A program made the position numbers and the translations under genes. This document shows positions 6,830 through 11,279 of a stretch of DNA of 11,279 nt, one piece after another. The number at the start of each line of letters is the position of its first letter. Position 1 is the first letter of the stretch. Source of the stretch: Candidatus Rokuibacteriota bacterium. GTDB lineage: Bacteria; Methylomirabilota; Methylomirabilia; Rokubacteriales; CSP1-6. The notes below the pieces were generated by a model. The model searched no databases. It was not told where the DNA came from and saw nothing but the letters and a program-made list of their open reading frames with translations. Location of the stretch: positions 1 to 11,279 of the forward strand of contig QHSM01000392.1 of NCBI GenBank assembly GCA_003221595.1, read 5' to 3'.

Positions 6830-8239
6830 CTAGATTCGGGGGCGTGGTGGACGGAGGCCCCCAGACCGCGGCTGGGGTATCCCGGCCGGTGCCAGGGGGG
6901 GGCGGCGGGGTAAAAGGGGGAGGGGGCGGGTCCCCGGGACCGGCACCCTACCCCCCGGCGTATCCGGAATGGGGTCTCTCATCGATCGTTCCAGCCGTAG
7001 GTCGTCACGAATCGGCGCTTGAGCGCACGTTGAACGAGGTCCAGCGACTCCTTGCTGTGTAGAATGTGGGTTTCGTCCCGCGGGTTGCCCGCGCAGCCCG
7101 TTCCACCTGAAGCTGCCGTCGATCTCGACGGCCGCGTTCTCCACGATGAGAATGCCGGCGCCACGGCTTTCGCCCGCGACGCCGAGGGCCGGGCGCTGGT
7201 CGCCGAGAGACGGCGCGCCTGCGATGTAGACGATCTTCGGGCTATCGGTCGTGCCCCAGCACGCGGAGCTCGCGCCGTCGGCCGCGCACGCGGACCCGAT
7301 GTTGGCGATCGAGTGGGCATTGGCGGGGTCGATGACGACGTCGGCCGAGGATCTCACGCGCGCGACGAAGTCGGCGATTCCCGGCGACGTCAGCGTGCCG
7401 TCCGACCGGATCGTGCCGGCTCCCGTCGTCGTGCCCGTGCCGGTCTCGTCCTTGCCGCGGACCTCGTTCTGCGGACCGCTTGCAATCGCGCCTCGGACTT
7501 CGGCCGCGAGAGCCGGAAGCGTGTCGTTCACGGTTATCCCGTAGACGGCCGGACCGGGACCCGTCGGGGTGCCCGGACCGTCGGCCAGTAGAGTATCGCG
7601 CCCGTCGATCGAGAATCGCGAGCCCTGAAAGTCTGCGCTGGCCTGGCTGCCCGGAAACGCGAGCGCAGCGGTCATCGGGGGGAACATCGCTCTGGACATC
7701 ACCGTCGTGATCGTACGAGTCGTGCTGCCGACCGCGCCGGTCGCGGCGACGATGACCCGGCAATTCGCGTCAGACGTGGCGGTCCCGGCGGCGGCGCCGC
7801 AAGGGCCGACGGTGGTGTCGGGACTCACACCCGTCACCCGGGCATCGTCCGGGGCGCAATCGTTGCGGATCCTGACCGAGAAGGTCCCGTACGCGCCGCT
7901 GAGCCCGGGGAGATTCGCCGCGGGTGGCCCGAGAAGCGCGCCGAGGGCACACGTCGCCCCCGCCAGGTAGTCGTTCCACGCGTCCGGGTCGGTCGCGAGC
8001 AGGTGGTACGCGTATTCGATGCCCGCCTCGGCCACGTAACGGGCGCGGATCGTGCGGCTGTGGTTGCTCGAGATCTGAGGCTCGAAACCACTCATCGAGA
8101 GAAGCGCGAGGACGAGGCCGGCCAGGGTGACCAAGATCATCAAGACCAGTACGAGTACCGCGCCGCGTTCGTTGCCGACGAGCCGCCCCGGGGCGATCAC
8201 GGCACCCGAGCCGGACGGGGCCGGAGAGGGCGGTTTCAT
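6830..8239 (-). CDS. PilX-type minor pilin, apparently frameshifted near its 3' end
   Basis: The frame is open for 469 codons. A proline-rich leader is followed by a PilX_N-like segment at about residues 24-78: RGAVLVLVLMIL, a membrane helix to about 48, then SNHSRTIRARYVAEAGIEYA (58-77). The rest to about residue 382 is an extracellular domain rich in Gly, Thr and Ser with Cys at 97, 128, 147 and 160, ending in GAGILIVENAAVEIDGSFRW and NGL. Beyond residue 382 the frame turns into Pro/Arg low complexity up to the TAG at 6830, while a family-like C-terminus appears one frame away (7077-6979). The coding gene therefore probably ended at 6979. PilX-type proteins are minor pilins at the pilus tip. 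The ATG at 8239 lies 9 nt after the pilV-like stop, with AGGCG upstream. Pseudogene, recent indel and sequencing error are all possible. Confidence 0.75.
   Translation of the reverse strand: MKPPSPAPSGSGAVIAPGRLVGNERGAVLVLVLMILVTLAGLVLALLSMSGFEPQISSNHSRTIRARYVAEAGIEYAYHLLATDPDAWNDYLAGATCALGALLGPPAANLPGLSGAYGTFSVRIRNDCAPDDARVTGVSPDTTVGPCGAAAGTATSDANCRVIVAATGAVGSTTRTITTVMSRAMFPPMTAALAFPGSQASADFQGSRFSIDGRDTLLADGPGTPTGPGPAVYGITVNDTLPALAAEVRGAIASGPQNEVRGKDETGTGTTTGAGTIRSDGTLTSPGIADFVARVRSSADVVIDPANAHSIANIGSACAADGASSACWGTTDSPKIVYIAGAPSLGDQRPALGVAGESRGAGILIVENAAVEIDGSFRWNGLRGQPAGRNPHSTQQGVAGPRSTCAQAPIRDDLRLERSMRDPIPDTPGGRVPVPGTRPLPLLPRRPPLAPAGIPQPRSGGLRPPRPRI
6891..6959 (-). terminator. GC stem-loop downstream of the pilX-like gene
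   Basis: GCC at 6891-6893 plus the G-run 6895-6900 can pair with the C-run 6951-6956 plus GGC at 6957-6959. This makes a 9-bp stem with one bulged A. A second near-palindrome (6929-6941, GGTCCC/GGGACC) lies inside the loop, and GGTGCC/GGCACC (6888-6893, 6942-6947) is a competing pairing. No T-run follows in the direction of transcription. It may end or attenuate the upstream minor-pilin transcript before pilM. The role is inference. Confidence 0.3.
6895..6930 (+). other. G-quadruplex motif
   Basis: Five G-runs of 3 or more lie in 36 nt: 8 G (6895-6902), 4 G (6907-6910), 5 G (6916-6920), 5 G (6922-6926) and 3 G (6928-6930). The linkers are 1-5 nt long, which satisfies the usual four-run quadruplex pattern. 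It is on the plus strand, which is the template strand for the pil genes, upstream of the candidate pilM promoter. Such a structure in a template can slow polymerases. Formation in the cell is not shown by sequence. Confidence 0.55.
6979..7077 (-). pseudogene. Out-of-frame C-terminal end of the pilX-like gene
   Basis: In the frame shifted by one nt from the main pilX-like frame, 32 codons and a TGA read DETHILHSKESLDLVQRALK followed by RRFVTTYGWNDR. This resembles the typical last helix of PilX-type proteins (a stretch of the type S-x-x-A/S-L-x-L-V, then an aromatic WxxR-like end). The main frame reads the same bases as Pro/Arg-rich sequence without family character. I infer that this is the original C-terminus, displaced by an indel at about 7079-7105. 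Confidence 0.6.
7079..7093. repeat. Perfect GC hairpin at the pilX-like frame break
   Basis: CGCGGG (7079-7084) and CCCGCG (7088-7093) are exact inverted repeats separated by TTG. They lie between the last in-frame family-like residues (the codons for RWNGL end at 7094) and the first out-of-frame ones (7077). Short GC hairpins are common points of polymerase slippage, deletion and base-calling error. Confidence 0.8.
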
Positions 8240-8248
8240 TCGCTGCGC

Positions 8249-8683
8249 CTAGTTCCGGGACACGAGCATCGTGACGACGTCCAGCCGGCGCTCCTGGTCC
8301 AGCTGGCCGCTCCCCGTGACGGGTCGGTAGAAGACCGTCACCTGCGCGAGCTTGCAGCGCTCTTCGCAAGTCCCGCCGGGACTGTCGGCGATCGTCGTTA
8401 CGCGCCGGTAGGCGGACGCATTGGCGATCGAGCCATAGTCCTCGACCGTCGTGCCGGCACGCAGATCAGCGGCCGGCCAGCTCGCCAGCGAGACCGCTTT
8501 GAGATGCTCGAGGCGTTGCTCCGCGAGGAACGCCGCCGTCGTCTCACCCCTGGCCGCCTCGATACCGCCCCTCGCGTACTGAAGACCCGTGACGACGGCA
8601 GTGAGCCCGACGACGAGAACGAAGGCCGCCACAAGCACCTCGACCAGAGTGAACCCTCGCGCCTCGGCCCGGGCGCGATTCAC
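8249..8683 (-). CDS. PilV-type minor pilin
   Basis: This is a 144-aa prepilin. The leader MNRARAEARG is followed by the class III cleavage site G10|F11 and FTLVEVLVAAFVLVVGLTAV, with Glu at +5 (E15), the residue needed for pilin assembly and N-methylation. The helix continues through TGLQYARGGIEAARGETTAAF, and the segment to about residue 65 (AEQRLEHLKAV) is typical of PilV/GspI-like proteins. Two Cys (106 and 110) in the C-terminal head are spaced C-x3-C and could form a small disulfide loop. The start is GTG at 8683, overlapping the GspH-like stop as GTGA. A long open frame upstream (to 9274) is a shadow, because only this start gives a normal short leader. PilV versus another minor pilin is decided mainly by position and the VEVLVA helix. 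Confidence 0.85.
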   Translation of the reverse strand: MNRARAEARGFTLVEVLVAAFVLVVGLTAVVTGLQYARGGIEAARGETTAAFLAEQRLEHLKAVSLASWPAADLRAGTTVEDYGSIANASAYRRVTTIADSPGGTCEERCKLAQVTVFYRPVTGSGQLDQERRLDVVTMLVSRN

Positions 8684-9129
8684 CTGACACTGATGCGGCC
8701 CGTGGCAGCGACCACCACGGCCCGTGTCGCGCCGTTCACCGGGTTGATCACGGTGTACGTCCCGGCCGGGCTGGCGGCTCCGAGATCGCTGAACATGACG
8801 TTGGCCGTCGTGCTGACCAGGAACGTGCCCGGCTCGGATATCCTGATCGCGCCGACGGCGTCGGTTCCCGGCCCGGTCCACACGGGCCCGCCGCATCCGC
8901 CCCGCCTCAGGCGAATGTTCGTGCCGCCCGCTTCCACACACACCGTCGTGTTCTGCGTGATCGCGATCTGCCGTCCGAGATTGATCGCGGTCGCCAGCTC
9001 GCGCGTGACGGCCTGGAGCGCCGACGTCCTCGCGTAGCTCAGGAGCGTCGGGGCGACGAGGACCGCGAGGAGGCCGGCGACCGCCATCGCCGCCATGAGC
9101 TCGACCAGCGTGAACCCGCGGGTGTTCAC
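8680..9129 (-). CDS. GspH/FimT-type minor pilin
   Basis: This is a 149-aa prepilin with a very short leader, MNTRG, and the cleavage site G5|F6. It is followed by FTLVELMAAMAVAGLLAVLVAP with Glu at +5 (E10). The region after the helix, LLSYARTSALQAVTRELATA (29-48) and INLGRQIAITQNTTVCVEAG (49-68), is the characteristic GspH/FimT pattern. A beta-rich head follows, ending in GATRAVVVAATGRISVR. Cys 64 and 79 could pair. The start is GTG at 9129, overlapping the pilD stop as GTGA, with GGAG about 12 nt upstream. FimT/GspH proteins are minor pilins that prime assembly, and some FimT proteins bind DNA during natural transformation. Which role applies here is unknown. Confidence 0.88.
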   Translation of the reverse strand: MNTRGFTLVELMAAMAVAGLLAVLVAPTLLSYARTSALQAVTRELATAINLGRQIAITQNTTVCVEAGGTNIRLRRGGCGGPVWTGPGTDAVGAIRISEPGTFLVSTTANVMFSDLGAASPAGTYTVINPVNGATRAVVVAATGRISVR

Positions 9130-9920
9130 AGGCTGAATCCGCTCCAGTACCAGTCGATGATTTGCGCACCCCAGAAGAGGGCCACGACGCCACCCGCGGC
9201 AAGAAATGGGCCAAAGGGGATCGGATCCTTCCTGCCGCGCAGACCGGAGACAAGGAATGCGACGGCCACGACACCGCCGAGCACGATGGCCACGAACAGA
9301 GCGAAGACGAGCGCCTTCCAGCCGAGAAAGGCGCCGAGCATGGCGCCGAGCTTCATGTCGCCGCCGCCCATGCCACCGCCGCTCACCAGGATGATCGCCA
9401 GGAAGAGGCAGCCTCCCAGCGCGATTCCGATGACGGAATCGAGCCAGGAAACGTGTCCCGTCGCGAGGTTGGCGACCAGCCCGACCAGGATCCCGGGCAA
9501 GGTGATGACGTCCGGGATCAGCTGATGCTGGAGGTCGATCGCGGTGACGACGACGAGCGTTGCGAGCAACACCGCCGCGACGATGAAATCGCCGGTCGGT
9601 CCGAAGACGAGATACGCCGAGGCCAGCGCAGCCGCGGTGACGCCCTCGACAATCGGATACCGTCGCGAGATTCGCATGCCGCACGCTCGACAGCGGCCGC
9701 GGAGCCACAGAAACGACAGCACCGGAATGTTGTCATGCCACGCCAGCTGGGCACTGCAGCCGGGACAGGCGGAGCGGGGATGCCAGAGGCTTCGACCGTC
9801 CGGCACCCGCACGATCACGACGTTGAGGAAGCTCCCGATGGCGAGCCCGAAGAGGACGACCGCCGTGAGCATTCCTGCCGGCCAGGCGTCGGCCACGGCC
9901 TGCAGCGTCGCCACGTTCAC
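9126..9920 (-). CDS. pilD: Prepilin peptidase / N-methyltransferase PilD
   Basis: This polytopic inner-membrane aspartyl protease cleaves prepilin leaders after Gly and methylates the new N-terminal Phe. The protein is 264 aa, the normal length. GSFLNVVIVRVP (29-40) starts the methylase domain. The zinc-type cysteines CPGC (52-55) and CRAC (77-80) are intact, as is RRYPIVE (86-92). The catalytic aspartates are visible in AIDLQHQLIPD (D129) and in GGGDMKLG (D188). FGPFLAAG lies at 236-243, among several membrane helices. The start is GTG at 9920, giving a GTGA overlap with the upstream stop; an in-frame GTG at 9914 is an alternative. The long open frame extending to 11240 is not the gene. Its substrates are probably the neighbouring minor pilins and a major pilin encoded elsewhere. 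Confidence 0.95.
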   Translation of the reverse strand: MNVATLQAVADAWPAGMLTAVVLFGLAIGSFLNVVIVRVPDGRSLWHPRSACPGCSAQLAWHDNIPVLSFLWLRGRCRACGMRISRRYPIVEGVTAAALASAYLVFGPTGDFIVAAVLLATLVVVTAIDLQHQLIPDVITLPGILVGLVANLATGHVSWLDSVIGIALGGCLFLAIILVSGGGMGGGDMKLGAMLGAFLGWKALVFALFVAIVLGGVVAVAFLVSGLRGRKDPIPFGPFLAAGGVVALFWGAQIIDWYWSGFSL

Positions 9921-11279
9921 CAGGTCTGAAGGAACGCCGGCCCGATGCGGTTGGCGAACTTCTTGTCGAGCTGTCCGAGGATTCCCCAGGCCGTGTGCGC
10001 GGCCTGGGGCTGCCCCGCTTCGAAGTACACCCGGGCGAGCCCGAACCAGGCCTGAGGCGAATCGTACTGCAGCGCGATCGCGTTGCGGAACGTGGCGAGC
10101 GCCTCGGCCGGGCGGCCGATGTCTGCATACGCGAAGCCGAGGTTGACGTGCGAGAGGACGTGCCCGGGCTTGATCTTGATCGCGCGCTCCAGATGGTCGA
10201 CCGCCTCGTTCGGCCGCCCACCGTTGAGCAAGGCGGCGCTGAAATTGTTGAGCCCTTCCACATCGTTCGGGTAACGCGCGAAGAAGATCTCGAAATGCCC
10301 GAGCGCGCGCCGATAGTCCCCGAGCATCGCGTAGGTGTATCCGAGATGCTGATGGACCTTCACGTTGTCGGGCCGGAGCGCCTGAACGCGCTCGAACTCG
10401 GCCTTGGCCAGATCGAGCTGACCGCCATTCGAGTAGAAGACGCCAAGATTGCCGTGACAGATCGAGCAGCCCGGATCGGACTCGAGCGAGTTCCTCCAGA
10501 GGCTCTCTGTGTCGTACCAGATCTGGACCTGCTGGGCGCTCAGATAGGCCAGACCGCAGAACCAGACGACGCCGAGCGCGGCCACGGCCTTTGCGAGAGC
10601 CGGGCGAAGCATACCGGCCATACCGGCCTGGACCGCGGCACCGGCGACGGCGCCGACGAGGAGGGCGAAGCCGAGTCCCGGGAGGTAGCTGTACCGATCG
10701 TTGGTCAGCTGGTGTCCCGAATGAACGATGCCGATCACCGGGCCCAGCGCAATCGCGTAGTACGCCCAGACCGCCAGCCCGGCCGGCCAGCGCCGCCTGA
10801 GCGTGAGAACCGCGACGGAGATCGCGGTCACGGCAATCGCGGGGATCAGGAACTGCCGATCGAGCAGGCTTACCTTCGCGGGAAGCTCGTAGAGCGGCGC
10901 GAGTCCCTGCGGCATTATGGTCTTTTCGAGATAGAACCAGAGGCTGTAGAAGACCATGGCGGGCCGCGCGGACAGGGGATATCGCTCGAGCGGCGTGATG
11001 AACGCGTTCATTTTCTGGGCGGAGTAGGTGACGATGGCACCGGCCACGCCGAGAATCACGAAGGGAATCTTCTCCAACCATACCGCGCGGGCTGCCCGGC
11101 CGGTCCATCCCTGCCAGCCGCCGCCGAGGCGGCGGAGCGGGTAGATGTCCAGTATCACGAGGGCGGCCGGCAGTACCATCACGCTTGCCTTCGAGACGAG
11201 CGCCAGGACGAACGTGCCCACCGCCCCGGCGAGCAGCCACCGGCGGCGCGGGCCGCCGTCGTGAGCCTTGAGATACAGC
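9917..11279 (-). CDS. Polytopic membrane protein with C-terminal TPR repeats (TMTC/glycosyltransferase-like), 5' end beyond the right edge
   Basis: The open frame enters at the right edge with no start in the window and ends at the TGA at 9917; 453 residues are visible. The N-terminal half is a chain of hydrophobic helices. It includes SKASVMVLPAALVILDIYPL (29-48), a helix near 71-86, YSLWFYLEK (111-119), and helices around 145-185. HSGHQLTNDRYSYLPGLG (186-203) is the H-x-x-x-DRYxYLP-type pattern seen in TMTC-like/GT-C related proteins. After a last helix (about 230-250), four or more TPR units run from about 268 to 430. A CSICH sequence sits at 271-275 (bases 10454-10468). The family is linked to O-mannosylation in eukaryotes (TMTC). 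A role in glycosylating pilins here is only an inference from its overlap with pilD. The 5' part with catalytic residues is not visible. Confidence 0.85.
   Translation of the reverse strand, partial: LYLKAHDGGPRRRWLLAGAVGTFVLALVSKASVMVLPAALVILDIYPLRRLGGGWQGWTGRAARAVWLEKIPFVILGVAGAIVTYSAQKMNAFITPLERYPLSARPAMVFYSLWFYLEKTIMPQGLAPLYELPAKVSLLDRQFLIPAIAVTAISVAVLTLRRRWPAGLAVWAYYAIALGPVIGIVHSGHQLTNDRYSYLPGLGFALLVGAVAGAAVQAGMAGMLRPALAKAVAALGVVWFCGLAYLSAQQVQIWYDTESLWRNSLESDPGCSICHGNLGVFYSNGGQLDLAKAEFERVQALRPDNVKVHQHLGYTYAMLGDYRRALGHFEIFFARYPNDVEGLNNFSAALLNGGRPNEAVDHLERAIKIKPGHVLSHVNLGFAYADIGRPAEALATFRNAIALQYDSPQAWFGLARVYFEAGQPQAAHTAWGILGQLDKKFANRIGPAFLQTW

Larger units (their letters stand above)
6755..6978. 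other. Non-coding, G-rich spacer between the pilX-like gene and pilM
   Basis: This stretch lies between the stop that ends the expected pilX-like frame (6979) and the pilM start. It is the largest gap in the pil block, where other junctions overlap or are only a few nt apart. The plus strand is dominated by runs of G (the minus-strand transcript would be C-rich). Several inverted repeats are present, including CCCCAG/CTGGGG at 6859-6864 and 6872-6877, and the near-palindrome 6929-6941. The mistranslated end of the pilX-like frame (to 6830) runs through it and reads as Pro/Arg/Gly low complexity, which supports non-coding status. The AT-richer end near pilM carries a possible promoter and the pilM ribosome binding site. 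Confidence 0.65.

Noticed and set aside
6830..7078. Proline/arginine-rich tail as a genuine domain of the pilX-like protein
   Set aside because: It continues through non-coding G-rich DNA and reads as GC-driven low complexity, while the family-like tail is in the neighbouring frame. Not excluded, but less likely.
7075..7110. Programmed ribosomal frameshift joining the two pilX-like frames
   Set aside because: No slippery heptamer or in-frame stop-linked signal is seen, and the middle part of the domain also seems to be missing, which frameshifting would not restore.
8249..9274. Long N-terminal extension of the PilV-type pilin
   Set aside because: It lies over the GspH-like gene and pilD and would place about 197 residues before the prepilin cleavage site. 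The GTG at 8683 gives a normal leader.
9126..11240. 704-codon minus-strand open frame suggesting a large fusion with PilD
   Set aside because: Only the last 264 residues are PilD. The part above 9920 is an Arg/Gly/Pro-rich shadow of the TPR gene, which is in another frame and has real motifs.
1..11279. CRISPR array, tRNA, rRNA, insertion sequence or phage attachment site
   Set aside because: No spaced direct repeats, cloverleaf-like sequences, transposase motifs or terminal inverted repeats were seen by eye.

Overview
The window looks like one long block of minus-strand genes from a high-GC, diderm (outer-membrane) bacterium. It carries the outer-membrane secretin PilQ, the PilP lipoprotein and the inner-membrane PilM/N/O set of a type IV pilus. 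GC content and gene order fit lineages such as Rokubacteria/Methylomirabilota or a deltaproteobacterial relative, but that assignment is only an impression. No rRNA or marker gene is present to settle it.

Layout in the direction of transcription (right to left): (1) 11279-9917, the C-terminal part of a polytopic membrane protein with TPR repeats, cut by the right edge; (2) 9920-9126, prepilin peptidase PilD; (3) 9129-8680, a GspH/FimT-type minor pilin; (4) 8683-8249, a PilV-type minor pilin; (5) 8239-6830, a PilX-type minor pilin whose expected C-terminus lies in another frame (7077-6979), so the gene looks frameshifted and probably internally deleted; (6) 6978-6755, a short non-coding stretch with runs of G, stem-loops and a possible promoter; (7) 6754-1788, pilM-pilN-pilO-pilP-pilQ, with junctions that overlap or nearly touch; (8) 1787-1654, a gap holding a strong hairpin; (9) 1653-571, aroB (3-dehydroquinate synthase); (10) 517-1, the N-terminal part of a TPR protein, cut by the left edge.

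The products form one machine. PilD cleaves and methylates prepilins. The GspH/FimT, PilV and PilX proteins are minor pilins that would prime or tip the pilus. PilM-N-O-P form the inner-membrane alignment complex, which joins the motor to the PilQ secretin. The motor ATPases (PilB/PilT), the platform protein PilC and the major pilin are not in the window. aroB is a shikimate-pathway gene that follows pilQ in many bacteria, usually with aroK between them; aroK is absent here. Five of the junctions are 4-nt GTGA/ATGA overlaps, which suggests translational coupling. I saw no mobile element, tRNA, rRNA or CRISPR array. The window is mostly a recognisable conserved locus. The points most worth checking are the broken pilX-like gene with a hairpin at the break, the G-rich spacer before pilM, the missing aroK, and the membrane TPR protein coupled to pilD.
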